NCBI GenBank assembly: GCA_051745395.1
Contig: JBNJEA010000023.1
Span: 1-29,840, forward strand
Direction: 5' to 3'
Source of the DNA: JBNJEA01 sp051745395
GTDB taxonomy: Bacteria > Desulfobacterota > Desulfobacteria > Desulfobacterales > Desulfosalsimonadaceae
DNA: 29,840 bases
Part shown: piece after piece, positions 1 through 8,600 of the stretch
How the letters are laid out: each line of letters begins with the position of its first letter
Numbering within the stretch: the stretch's first letter is position 1
Made by a program: the position numbers and the translations under genes
Notes under the pieces: generated by a model
Database searches by the model: none
What the model saw: only the letters and a program-made list of their open reading frames with translations
Told to the model about the DNA's origin: nothing

Positions 1-10
1 TCTCCACTTA
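1..10 (-). rRNA. extreme 5' end of a 16S rRNA gene (partial, continues off the left edge)
   Basis: Read on the minus strand, bases 15 to 1 give CAGTTTAAGTGGAGA, which lines up with the usual start of bacterial 16S genes (AAATTGAAGA then GTTTGATC). Only about ten bases of the mature RNA would be inside the window. The assignment depends on the boxA and promoter signals just upstream on the same strand. The body of the gene is not visible. Confidence 0.6.
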
Positions 11-170
11 AACTGTATCGCTACACTTTACGTGTTACTTCTCTTGCTTGCCCGGCCCGCTTTTCAAGCGCCACTATTTAGTTTTCAAAGATCAAAGGCT
101 TTGTTCCCGCACCTTGTTAAAGAGCCGGTTTCAAGCCTTTTTCGCCCCCGGGTTTTTCCCTCAGAGACAG
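11..170 (-). promoter_or_regulatory. rRNA operon leader region with boxA-type antitermination signals
   Basis: On the minus strand this is the transcribed spacer between the rRNA promoters and the 16S start. It contains GGCTCTTTAACA at 126-115, a near-exact match to the boxA sequence bound by NusB-S10 in rRNA leaders. Further on, at about 95-81, it contains TGATCTTTGAAAAC, a sequence typical of rRNA leaders and spacers in many bacteria. Both help the transcription complex resist Rho during rRNA synthesis. Reading frames on the plus strand here have no coding character. Confidence 0.75.
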
Positions 171-176
171 CCACCA

Positions 177-205
177 TATTTAACTTTTTTTGTTTGGGCT
201 GTCAA
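177..205 (-). promoter_or_regulatory. rRNA promoter P2 with A/T-rich UP-like element
   Basis: Minus strand: a consensus -35 TTGACA at 205-200, a 17-base spacer, then TAAATA at 182-177. Immediately upstream (206-240) is an A/T tract with two copies of CAAAAATTTTG, which resembles an UP element contacted by the RNA polymerase alpha subunits. Transcription would start near 170, ahead of boxA and the 16S gene. Confidence 0.7.
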
Positions 206-306
206 CAACAAAATTTTTGTTTTTCAAAATTTTTGTTTATCGCCAGGGGCGTTCGGTTTACTGGAAACCCTTGCGTGAAAACGTGTTCCCTCAATCGAAT
301 TCCCGC

Positions 307-335
307 TTTTTACACCCCTGCCCGGGGGATGTCAA
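307..335 (-). promoter_or_regulatory. rRNA promoter P1 with A/T-rich UP-like element
   Basis: Minus strand: TTGACA at 335-330, a 17-base GC-rich spacer, then TAAAAA at 312-307. A run of A/T bases lies just upstream (336-370). Together with P2 this gives the tandem-promoter layout common for rRNA operons. A third TTGACA at 382-377 has only a poor -10 (TTTCAA) at the right distance and is not called as a promoter. Confidence 0.65.
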
Positions 336-423
336 CATTAAAAAAATGAAAAATTGAAATCTTTTTTATCACGGTCTGTCAAGGTTTATAAAACCCTGTC
401 TTTTTAAATGCAATATCAATGCA

Positions 424-1728
424 TTATATCTCGCCTACCACTTCCTCGATGCACTGATAAACGGCATTGAGCTCGGTTTCGGTGATGCAGAACGGGGGCA
501 GAATATAGACCACGTTGCCCAGGGGGCGCAACAAAAACCCTTTTTCCGGAAACCGGCGTTTCAAAAAGGGGCCGACGCGGCTCAAGTACCCCGTATCGTC
601 ACCGGCTTCCACCTCCATGGCGCAGATGGTGCCACAGATGCGAAACCGCTTCAACCGGTGATGACGTTTCAATCCGGCCACGTTTTTTTCATGCCAGTCA
701 CCGATCTGTCGAAACCGCTGCGGCTTTGCTTCCAGCAAGTCCAGCGATGCCAGGCCGGCGGCGCACCCCAGGGGATTGGCCGTATAGGAATGACCGTGAT
801 AAAAGGTTTTATATGGATCGTCTTCATAAAAGGCAAAGTAGACGTCTTCGGTGCATACGGTGGCCGCCAGCGGAACAAATCCGCCGGTGATCCCTTTTGA
901 CAGGCAGACGATATCCGGAGCGGTGCCCGCCTTGACACAGGCGAAGTATTCGCCCGTCCGGCCGAAGCCGACCATGACCTCGTCATAGATCATCAATATA
1001 TTATAGGCGGAAAGGCGCTGCTGGAGCTCGGCCAGAAATTCGGGCCGACACATGCGCATGCCGCCGGCGCCCTGGGTCAGGGGTTCAACGATTAACGCCG
1101 CATACCGCTCGCCCTGTTGTTCGAGCAGCCGATCCAGTCGGGCCAGGGCCTCGGCTTCCCGGGCTTCAACGGAATCATCGCCGATGTAAGTGGCCGGGTA
1201 GGCAATAAAGTCCGCGTCGAACAGCAGTTCGTCAAATGCCTGTGTAAACACTGACCGCGCGCCCACCGACATGGCCCCCAGGGTGTCGCCGTGATAGGCG
1301 CCTTCAAAGGCCAGAAAGCGCGTTCGCGCCTTTTCGCCCCGGTTTTTCCAGTACTGGAAGGCCATTTTCAACCCCACCTCCACGGCGGTCGAGCCGTCAT
1401 CGGAATAAAACACCCGGGTCAGTTTCTCCGGCAGCAGGCCGGTTAAACGGTTTGCCAGCGTTTCGGCCGGTTCGTGGGTCAGACCGGCACAGATGACCTG
1501 CTCCAGGGTTTCGGCCTGCCGGGCGATGGCCGAGGCAATCTCCGGCTGAGCGTGACCGTGCAGCGTCACCCACCAGCTGGAGATGCAGTCCATCAACTGC
1601 CTGCCGTCTTCAAGGGTAAGCATAATGCCGCTGCCGCTTTTGACCTTCAAGGGTGCCGACGACGTTTTCATCTGGGTAAACGGCAGCCAGAACGTACCGC
1701 TTTTGGTTGGCGTGTTTTGATCGGTCAT
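424..1728 (-). CDS. bioA: adenosylmethionine--8-amino-7-oxononanoate transaminase (BioA)
   Basis: BioA is a cytoplasmic PLP enzyme. It transfers the amino group of S-adenosylmethionine to 8-amino-7-oxononanoate, giving 7,8-diaminononanoate, the third step of the late biotin pathway. The 434-residue protein has the usual length. Visible features are the substrate-pocket SSWW (residues 50-53) followed by HGH, the PLP aspartate in IYDEVMVGFGRTGE (about 247-260), and the Schiff-base lysine K278 in LSKGITGGFVPL. The start is supported by GAGGAT upstream of the ATG. It lies downstream of bioF and bioD on the same strand but is separated from them by about 900 bases full of inverted repeats, so it probably has its own promoter. 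No BirA operator palindrome was found. The rRNA operon follows on the same strand with no clear terminator between. Confidence 0.95.
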   Translation of the reverse strand: MTDQNTPTKSGTFWLPFTQMKTSSAPLKVKSGSGIMLTLEDGRQLMDCISSWWVTLHGHAQPEIASAIARQAETLEQVICAGLTHEPAETLANRLTGLLPEKLTRVFYSDDGSTAVEVGLKMAFQYWKNRGEKARTRFLAFEGAYHGDTLGAMSVGARSVFTQAFDELLFDADFIAYPATYIGDDSVEAREAEALARLDRLLEQQGERYAALIVEPLTQGAGGMRMCRPEFLAELQQRLSAYNILMIYDEVMVGFGRTGEYFACVKAGTAPDIVCLSKGITGGFVPLAATVCTEDVYFAFYEDDPYKTFYHGHSYTANPLGCAAGLASLDLLEAKPQRFRQIGDWHEKNVAGLKRHHRLKRFRICGTICAMEVEAGDDTGYLSRVGPFLKRRFPEKGFLLRPLGNVVYILPPFCITETELNAVYQCIEEVVGEI

Positions 1729-1870
1729 TTTAAAATCCTCTATATCGATTCGCCATTTCAGATATTCGTCCTATACAGGCGTAAAAAATCATTTTTCACT
1801 TCCGGAATCCGGGACACTGTTTGGTTATGCATGGCCGACAGTCACATGGGATTGTCCCGCTCACCGGAAC

Positions 1871-1977
1871 CTGTTTTGATGCTTCTATGATTTGCGGCGC
1901 CGCAACGCCGAAACTCGCTTGCGCTCAAACAGTCGGCGCTGCTATGGCGCCGCTTCATCATGAAGCATTCAAAACAG
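1871..1977. repeat. foldback element 1 (about 107-base imperfect inverted repeat)
   Basis: The arms pair in order from the outside in: CTGTTTTGA (1871-1879) with TCAAAACAG (1969-1977); TGCTTC-ATGAT (1880-1891, one bulged T) with ATCATGAAGCA (1957-1967); GCGGCGCC (1894-1901) with GGCGCCGC (1946-1953); CGCCGA (1906-1911) with TCGGCG (1933-1938). On the minus strand the tip reads ACTGTTTGAG, a short hairpin, then CGAGTTT. A closely similar tip occurs in foldback element 3. Confidence 0.8.
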
Positions 1978-2162
1978 CCCCCGATGTCCGCTTGGACAAC
2001 CCCATATGCCTGTCTTCTTGCCTTCGGGTTGATTTCTGGAAAAACATTGCCCCAATCTATGAGAAAATTGACAGCCCTGACAATACAAAACTTATGGACT
2101 CGTAAAAAGCTCTCTGGTCCGCCACCGCGGCATTTTTGCAGAAAGCAAGTGTGGCACTTTGG

Positions 2163-2257
2163 CTGACTGGCGGCGCGAAAAAGGAGTTTCCTCGCTCCAG
2201 GCGCCGAACAGAGGCGCAATTTCCGCTCGGAAACCCACTTTTCCACGCCGCCGTCAG
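2163..2257. repeat. foldback element 2 (about 95-base imperfect inverted repeat)
   Basis: CTGAC-GGCGGCG-type arms at 2163-2175 and 2246-2257 match with one extra base on the left. GTTTCC (2186-2191) pairs with GGAAAC (2229-2234), and A-rich and T-rich stretches lie between these blocks. The centre holds GGCGCC and GGCGC blocks that can form a smaller inner hairpin. It lacks the tip sequence shared by elements 1 and 3. Confidence 0.65.
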
Positions 2258-2286
2258 GGGAACAGAGTACAATTTCGTTACAACGC

Positions 2287-2318
2287 AAAAAGGCACTTCC
2301 TTGGAAGTCTGATTTTTT
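2287..2318. terminator. short bidirectional terminator-like hairpin
   Basis: A 6-bp stem ACTTCC/GGAAGT (2295-2308, two-base loop) is flanked by an A-run on the left (AAAAAGG) and a T-run on the right (TTTTTT at 2313-2318). Either strand could therefore give a short stem followed by U residues. The stem is short and the T-run is offset by a few bases, so this is tentative. On the minus strand it would lie downstream of bioD. Confidence 0.35.
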
Positions 2319-2345
2319 AAATCTTGGGGATTGCACACCGTGGCC

Positions 2346-2537
2346 CTGAAGGGATCGGGGAAGGGGGTTTAGCGAGTGAGATTGCGACATTTGCCGAAAA
2401 GGCGGGGCATTTGATCCGCGTTAAGAATTTCTCACTGTTTGAGGGCGACAGCCCGAGTTTGAGAAATTTAGCGGATCAAATGCCACGCCCGGCAAAGGGC
2501 GCACGAACGAGCAAACCCCTTTCCCCGATCCCTTCAG
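2346..2537. repeat. foldback element 3 (about 192-base long inverted repeat)
   Basis: The outer arms 2346-2370 and 2513-2537 match at about 24 of 25 positions. An internal pair, GGCATTTGATCCGC (2406-2419) with its exact complement at 2471-2484, is perfect. AATTTCTCA (2426-2434) pairs perfectly with 2460-2468. The tip is CTGTTTGAG, a GGGC-GACA-GCCC hairpin, then CGAGTTT. No transposase frame lies inside. The form suggests a MITE- or REP/BIME-like non-coding element. The nearest gene is bioD, which ends at 2625 on the minus strand. Confidence 0.85.
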
Positions 2538-2624
2538 CCATTAACATTGCATATTTCTTTCCACAATAACCCCGGCAAACGGGTCGGGCGCTTTTAGGTT
2601 GAATTTTTATAATTCGCCAAATGT

Positions 2625-3281
2625 TTATCTTTTCCCGGGTTGCACCTGGAAAGCGCCAAAACACCGGTGAAAGGTTTCGGATAGTTGGTGTGGTCCGATT
2701 TCGGGCAGCGTTTCGATCTCGGCCCAAACCGACACCTTTCCGAAATGTTTAATGGCCTGCCGGTTGCTTTCGTTTTTCGGGCCATTCAGGACCACGGAAA
2801 AGACCTCGATGCCCGCCTGCCTGAGCCGGTCCAGAGACAGCAGGGTATGATTGATGGTGCCCAGCGTACTCCGGGCCACCAGCAGCACCGGCAAATTCAG
2901 ATGCCGGATGAGATCGAGCATCAAGTGCCGATCATTTAGCGGCACCAGCACTCCGCCGGCGCCTTCCACAATCAGATGGGAGGCGTCTCCGGTGGCCGGA
3001 GTCCGAAAATCAGAAAGATCAATTCGCACCCCGTCGTGTTCGGCGGCCGCGTGCGGAGACATGGGCTTTGTCAGGCGCCAGGTTTCGGTCATAAATCGGG
3101 ATGGAGCCAACCCCGTTACCCTTTTGATCCAGTCCGTATCGGTGCCCTCGGCCAGTCCGCTTTGTACCGGCTTCCAGTAAACCGCATCGAGGCCGGCCAT
3201 CAACAGGGCGCAAATGACGGATTTGCCGACATCCGTGTCGGTTCCGGTCACGAAAAAGGCGGGGGGAAATCGGTTTAACAT
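2625..3281 (-). CDS. bioD: dethiobiotin synthetase (BioD)
   Basis: BioD is a cytoplasmic ATP-dependent enzyme that carboxylates 7,8-diaminononanoate and closes the ureido ring, giving dethiobiotin. The 218-residue protein has the normal family length. The N-terminal P-loop VTGTDTDVGKS (residues 11-21) is the BioD signature. KPVQSGL (about 37-43) and VEGAGGVLVPL (about 105-115) match the substrate-binding and magnesium-binding segments of the family. The ATG has no strong Shine-Dalgarno sequence. The gene begins 48 bases after bioF and is probably translated from the same message. Foldback element 3 lies about 90 bases after its stop codon. Confidence 0.93.
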   Translation of the reverse strand: MLNRFPPAFFVTGTDTDVGKSVICALLMAGLDAVYWKPVQSGLAEGTDTDWIKRVTGLAPSRFMTETWRLTKPMSPHAAAEHDGVRIDLSDFRTPATGDASHLIVEGAGGVLVPLNDRHLMLDLIRHLNLPVLLVARSTLGTINHTLLSLDRLRQAGIEVFSVVLNGPKNESNRQAIKHFGKVSVWAEIETLPEIGPHQLSETFHRCFGAFQVQPGKR

Positions 3282-3329
3282 ATCGGATTCATCGGTATTA
3301 CGGAGTTGTTGAAAAAAACATGCCCGAAT

Positions 3330-4502
3330 CTAGCCGGCAAGCTTTTCCTGCCAGCGCTCCAACGCCGCCAGCAATTGATCGAAATGCTGCAGGGTGTGAG
3401 CGGCCGAAAGCGAGAGCCGGATCCGCGACGCCCCTTCGGGCACCGTCGGCGGCCGGATGGCCGTGGCCAGAATGCCGTGTTCGGACAGCCAGGCGGAAAG
3501 CGACAGGGTCTTTTGCGCATCGCCGACGATTACCGGGATAATCTGGGATGCAGAGGCCCCGGTATTGTATCCCATTGCCGAAAGCCGCCGCCGGAGCCAA
3601 TCGGCATTGTTAAGCAGCTTTTCCCGCTCAAGCGTCATGGTCGGCACCATTTCAAGGGCCGCATCGATGGCCCCTATGACCGGCGGCGGAAGGGCGGTGG
3701 TATAGATAAAGCCCGGGCAGCAGTTGATCAAATAATCGCGCACCCGCTGACTGCAGGCCGCATACGCGCCGAATACGCCGCAGCCCTTGCTGAAGGTGCC
3801 GATGACGACATCCACGCCCGTGCCGCAGGTAAGGCCCATGCCCCGCCTGCCCATCACACCGGTGGCATGGGCGTCGTCCACGATCAGGATGGCGCCGAAT
3901 TCATCGGCTATGGCAGACAGCGCGTTTACGTCGATTAGGTCCCCGTCCATGCTGAACAGGGATTCCGTGACGATAAGCACCCGCGAAAAGCCGTTGCCGG
4001 CGGTTTTTTCGAGCAGCCGCCGCAAATGGTCCATGTCGTTGTGTCGATAGACCCGCACGGCACACCGCGCCAGGCGGGCGCCGGAAATAATGCTGTTGTG
4101 ATTGAGTTGATCGGAAAGGATCAGTGCGTTTTTATCGGCCAGTGCCGAAATGGCCGAAACGTTGGCCTGGTAGCCGGAATTAAACACCATGGCCGCTTCA
4201 GTTTCTTTCAACGCGGCAATCTTTTGTTCCACGGCGTCGAAGATATCGAAATTGCCGCAGACCAGCCGGGAAGCGGTCGATCCGACCCCGTAAGTGGTCA
4301 GGTACTGCACGGCGCGCTTCTGAAGCGTTTCGTTTTTGGAAAGCCCCAGGTAATCATTGGCGCAGAAGTTGATCATGCGGCGGTCGTATTCCCGTATTTC
4401 GACCGCGGATACGGGGTGAACCGACTTCAACCGCCGGAACCGGTGTTCATTTTTCCGGCGGTCGAGTTCCTGATCGACAAACTCAAACTTGTTTGAAATC
4501 AT
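3330..4502 (-). CDS. bioF: 8-amino-7-oxononanoate synthase (BioF)
   Basis: BioF condenses pimeloyl-thioester with L-alanine, releasing CO2, to make 8-amino-7-oxononanoate, the first committed ring-building step of biotin synthesis. The 390-residue PLP enzyme has the family's usual length. Visible features are NDYLGLS (49-55), GSTASRLVCGN (74-84), the PLP aspartate in VDDAHATGVMG (208-218), and Schiff-base K239 in GTFSKGCGVFG. I place the start at the ATG at 4502, which overlaps the TGA of the upstream aminotransferase as ATGA with GGAAG just before it. A longer in-frame extension back to 4649 overlaps the neighbour and has no homologous look. The 4-base overlap implies translational coupling with the aminotransferase. 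Confidence 0.94.
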   Translation of the reverse strand: MISNKFEFVDQELDRRKNEHRFRRLKSVHPVSAVEIREYDRRMINFCANDYLGLSKNETLQKRAVQYLTTYGVGSTASRLVCGNFDIFDAVEQKIAALKETEAAMVFNSGYQANVSAISALADKNALILSDQLNHNSIISGARLARCAVRVYRHNDMDHLRRLLEKTAGNGFSRVLIVTESLFSMDGDLIDVNALSAIADEFGAILIVDDAHATGVMGRRGMGLTCGTGVDVVIGTFSKGCGVFGAYAACSQRVRDYLINCCPGFIYTTALPPPVIGAIDAALEMVPTMTLEREKLLNNADWLRRRLSAMGYNTGASASQIIPVIVGDAQKTLSLSAWLSEHGILATAIRPPTVPEGASRIRLSLSAAHTLQHFDQLLAALERWQEKLAG

Positions 4503-5638
4503 TTCTTCCAAAAGGCCTTGATGCAGTCGACCACGTAATCCTGCTGCTGCTCTGTCAACTCTGGAAACACGGGAATGGCTATGGTGTGATCGGCCGCATA
4601 TTCGGAGACGGGAAAATCGCCGGTGCTGTATCCGAGATAGGCGAAGCATTCCTGCTGGTGCAAAGAAACCGGGTAGTAAATCTCGTTGCCGACGTTGTTT
4701 TTGCTCAGAAAAGCCCGCAATTCATCCCGCTTTTCCGGTACCTCGATGACAAACTGGTTATAAATATGCCGGTCCTGTTTTTCCTGGGGCAGCTTGATCA
4801 CGTCGCCCAGGCCGGCGTCGGCAAACATCTGCCGGTAACGGGCGGCGTTGGCCTGCCGGCCGGCGGTCCAGTCGTCAAGATGGCCCAGCTTGATCGACAC
4901 GATGGCCGCCTGCAGCGCGTCGAGCCGGAAGTTGCCGCCCACGTAGCGGTGATAATACTTCGGATGCCCGCCGTGGACCCGGAGAATCTTTAACATTTCA
5001 TACAGGTCATCGTCATTGGTGGTTACAATACCGCCATCGCCGAAACCGCCCAAATTCTTGGACGGAAAAAACGAAAAACAGCCGAAATCTCCCATGGAGC
5101 CGGCCCGGCGACCCTGGTATTCCGACCCGATGGCCTGGGCGGCGTCTTCAATGACCACCCAGCCGTATTTTTCGGCCATTTCCAGAATCGGTGCCATCTC
5201 CGCGCACTGCCCGTAGAGATGGACGGGCATGATCGCCTTGACCGTCTGTTTTTGGGCATCAGACATCCCTTCTACCACATCGGCCAAACGTCCCGGGGCC
5301 ATGTTGTAGGTGTCGGCCTCGATATCCACGAAAACCGGAATCGCCCCGACGCGGGCGATGGTGCCGGCGGTGGCGAAAAAGGTATACGGCGTGGTGATCA
5401 CCCGGTCGCCGGCGCCGATGCCGGCGGCCATCAAAGAAATCAACAGTGCATCTGTTCCCGAGGACACGCCCACGGCATACCGGCAGCCGCAGTAATCCCT
5501 GAGTTCTTCTTCCAGCTTTTCCACGTACGGGCCCAGAATAAAGTGCTGGGAGTCATAGATTTCTTTTGTGACCTGTAAACATTCATCTCGGATGGACTCG
5601 TATTGTAATTTTAAATCCAGGAGCGGGACATTCATCAT
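4499..5638 (-). CDS. DegT/DnrJ/EryC1/StrS-family PLP aminotransferase
   Basis: This family transfers an amino group, commonly from glutamate, to nucleotide-linked keto-sugars; WecE, ArnB and WbpE are members. The 379-residue protein shows SSGTDAL (59-65, phosphate binding), the PLP aspartate D165 in IEDAAQAIGSEYQG, and Schiff-base K194 in FFPSKNLGGFGDGG. GGNFRLDALQAAI follows the lysine, as in sugar aminotransferases. The GDGG after the lysine resembles UDP-sugar 3-aminotransferases, but the substrate cannot be fixed from sequence. Two adjacent ATG codons are possible starts, with GGGG upstream. It sits 17 bases after dnaE and overlaps bioF by four bases. No other sugar-nucleotide gene is nearby, so its link to biotin genes may be only transcriptional. 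Confidence 0.88.
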   Translation of the reverse strand: MMNVPLLDLKLQYESIRDECLQVTKEIYDSQHFILGPYVEKLEEELRDYCGCRYAVGVSSGTDALLISLMAAGIGAGDRVITTPYTFFATAGTIARVGAIPVFVDIEADTYNMAPGRLADVVEGMSDAQKQTVKAIMPVHLYGQCAEMAPILEMAEKYGWVVIEDAAQAIGSEYQGRRAGSMGDFGCFSFFPSKNLGGFGDGGIVTTNDDDLYEMLKILRVHGGHPKYYHRYVGGNFRLDALQAAIVSIKLGHLDDWTAGRQANAARYRQMFADAGLGDVIKLPQEKQDRHIYNQFVIEVPEKRDELRAFLSKNNVGNEIYYPVSLHQQECFAYLGYSTGDFPVSEYAADHTIAIPVFPELTEQQQDYVVDCIKAFWKK

Positions 5639-5655
5639 TTTACCCCATATCGCCT

Positions 5656-8600
5656 TTACGCGCTTTTTTTCTGCTTGTAATTGCGTTTCTTGCCATTGCC
5701 GTTATTTTTGCCGCCATTGTTGCTGACCTTGACCGGACTGCAGATCGTCTCGACGGCATTGTAGCCGAGCAGGCCGTTGACCTCGCGGGCCAGGTCCTCG
5801 CCGGCCTTGCATTTCATGTCATCGGGCAGGGAGATGACGGTTTCGGTCTTCTCCGGTATCTTGACATGCAAATACCCCTGGCAGGGGCCGGGATACTTGG
5901 TTAAGATATGATACAAATCGTTAAAAATCTGCTGACTGGCCCAGTCGGTGTCCACGTAAATGTGGAGACTGGCCGTCCATACGGATTCGGCCTCGTCGAT
6001 GCGCACCACGTCATCGCCTAAAATTTTTACACTCTGCTCATTTTTCTGCACCTGGCCCTGGACAAATACCGGCGCATCCACGGCCAAAATCGGCTGTATC
6101 CGGGCATAGAGATTCGGAAACACCGTCACCTCGACGCTGCTGTGCATGTCCTCGACATCCACAAAAGCCATGGGATCGCCCTTTTTCGTCATAATCATCT
6201 TGACGTTGCGGACCAGACCGCCCACCCGAACGGCGGCCCCGTCGCTGACGTCGTCTTCCTTGATGGCCAGCGCGTCGGTGTTGGCGTATTTTTCCATGAT
6301 ATCGCGGTATTCATCCAGCGGATGGCCGGTGATATAAAAGCCGATGGCCTCTTTTTCCAGGTCCAGCATCTGCCTTTCCTCCCAGGCCGGCAGATCGGGT
6401 ACAACCGGCGTATTGATCGCGCCGCCGCCGTCGCCGGATCCGCCAAACAGGGACAACTGCTTGTCGTTTTTCTCCTTCTGGACTCGCTGGCCATAATCCA
6501 GGGCATCTTCGGCCACCGCCATCATCTGGGCCCGGTTGTAGCCCATGGAATCAAAGGCCCCGCACTGGATAAGGCTTTCCAGCACCCGCTTGTTGACCCG
6601 TCGCAGGTCCACCCGCTGGCAAAAGTCAAACAACGACTGGTACCCGCCGGATTGCCGTATTTCGATGATCGATTCAATGGCCGCTTCGCCCACGTTTTTG
6701 ATGGCCGCCATGCCGAATCGGATCTTGCCGTCGCTGACGGAAAAACCGCGCTTGCTTTCATTGATATCCGGCGGCAGAATATCGATGTTCATGTTCCGGC
6801 ATTCGGCGATATACTTGGCCACGTTGTCCGAGGAGTTCATTTCCGAGGTCAGCACCGCGGCCATGAATTCAACGGGAAAATGGGTTTTTAAGTAAGCGGT
6901 CTGGTAGGCGATCAAGGCGTAGGCGGCGCTGTGGGACTTGTTGAAGCCGTAGCCGGCAAAGGTTTCGATCAGTTTAAACAACTCCTGGGCCTTTTCGCGG
7001 CTGACCCCGTTTTCCATGGCCCCTTCGACGAAGCGCTCCTGCTGTTTTTCCATGACCGAGGCGATCTTTTTGCCCATGGCCTTTCTCAGGCTGTCGGCTT
7101 CGGCCATGGAGTAGTTGGCCACGTCGCTGGCGATTTTCATGACCTGTTCCTGGTACAAAATCACGCCGTAGGTGACATTCAAGATCGGCTCGAGTTCCGG
7201 AATCAGGTATTCCACGGTCTTTCGGCCGTGCTTGCACTCCACGTAGGTATCATGCATGCCGCTGCCCATAGGGCCGGGCCGGTACAGGGCCACCAGTGCG
7301 GTGACCTCGGCGAAGCTCTCCGGCTTCATTCGGATCAAAAGGTCTTTCATGCCGGAGCTTTCCAGCTGGAAAACCCCGGTGGTCAACCCTTTGGACAGCA
7401 GTTCGTAGGTATCGGCATCGGTTACGTCCAAATGGTCCATGTCGGGCGGGGTTTTGCCCTGTCCCTCGATAATGGAGATGGCATCGGACATGATGGTCAG
7501 GTTGCGCAGGCCCAAAAAGTCGAATTTCACCAGCCCGATTTTTTCCACCATATTCATGTCGAACTGGGTTAAAATTTCCCCTTTTTTCCCTTTATACAGC
7601 GGCAGATATTCCACCAGGGGCTTGTCGCCGATGACCACGCCGGCCGCATGGGTGGAGGCATGGCGGTTTAATCCCTCCAAAGCCCTGGAAATTTCGAGCA
7701 GCTCGCCGATCACCGGGTTGGCGGCGGCTTTTTCGCCGAGCTTGGGCTCCTGCTCCAGGGCCTGGTCCAAGGTGGTGCCCGGCGATTCCGGCACCAGCTT
7801 GGCGATCTCGTCGACCTCCGGCAGGGGGATATCCATGGCCCGGCCCACGTCCCGAATCACCGCCCGTGCCTTCATCTTGCCGTAGGTGATGATCTGGGCC
7901 ACATAGTCGCCACCGCCGTAGCGGTCGACTACATAGTGAAACACGTCTTCTCTGCCGTGAATGCAGAAATCCACGTCAATATCGGGCATGCTCATCCGCG
8001 AGGGGTTTAAAAACCGCTCGAAAATCAGGCCGTTTTCGATGGGGTCGATGTCGGTGATCTTGAGCGAATAGGCGACCAGGCTGCCGGCGGCCGACCCCCG
8101 GCCGGGGCCGACCGGGATTTTCCGCTTTTTGGCATACTCGATAAAATCGGCCACGATCAAAAAATAGCCGGGAAACCCCATGGAATTGATCACGTCGATT
8201 TCATAATCGATACGCGCCTTGTAAACCGACTCGTCCACATCGGGATATTTTTCCCGGACAATTGCCATGCGGGCTTCATAGCCCTCCCGGGTCTTTCGTT
8301 CAAACAGCTCGGCTTCGGACTCTTCGGCGCCGGGATCAAAATTCGGAAAATGAAAGGTATCGAAATCAAAGTCCACCCGGCAGCGCTCGGCAATGGCCGC
8401 CGTGTTTTCAATGGCACCCGGGTACTCGGCAAACGCCGCCTGCATTTCTTCGCCCGACTTGAAATACAGCTGCCCGTCGCCGAATCGCATCCGGTTTTCA
8501 TCATTTAAGGTCTTGCCGGTCTGGATACAAAGCAGCACCTCGTGGGCGCGTTCATCGCCGGCATCCAGATAATGGCAGTCATTGGTGGCCACCATGGGAA

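Larger units (their letters stand above)
1729..2624. other. gene-free interval between bioD and bioA, dominated by inverted repeats
   Basis: About 900 bases with no convincing gene. Open frames here (for example 1842-2390 minus) lie across foldback elements, lack a ribosome binding site and show no recognisable domain. The interval holds three long imperfect inverted repeats (1871-1977, 2163-2257, 2346-2537) and a short terminator-like hairpin (2287-2318), each listed separately. The minus-strand stretch just before bioA (1741-1800) is A/T-rich and is the likely place for its promoter, but no clear -35/-10 pair was seen. Confidence 0.7.

Noticed and set aside
207..238. Repeated CAAAAATTTTG units resembling a small tandem array or CRISPR
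   Set aside because: There are only two short A/T-rich copies and no spacers; UP-element sequence explains them better.
32..349. Plus-strand open frame of about 105 codons at the left edge
   Set aside because: It lies antisense to the rRNA leader and its promoters, has no ribosome binding site and shows no protein family.
377..382. Third TTGACA upstream of the rRNA promoters
   Set aside because: At 17 bases the -10 would be TTTCAA, too weak to call as a separate promoter.
1842..2390. Minus-strand frame of 182 codons in the bioD-bioA gap
   Set aside because: It runs across foldback elements, has no start signal, and its translation has no recognisable domain.
3330..4649. Longer bioF with 49 extra N-terminal residues
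   Set aside because: The extension overlaps the upstream gene, is arginine/serine-rich and unlike BioF; the ATGA overlap at 4502 gives the normal length.
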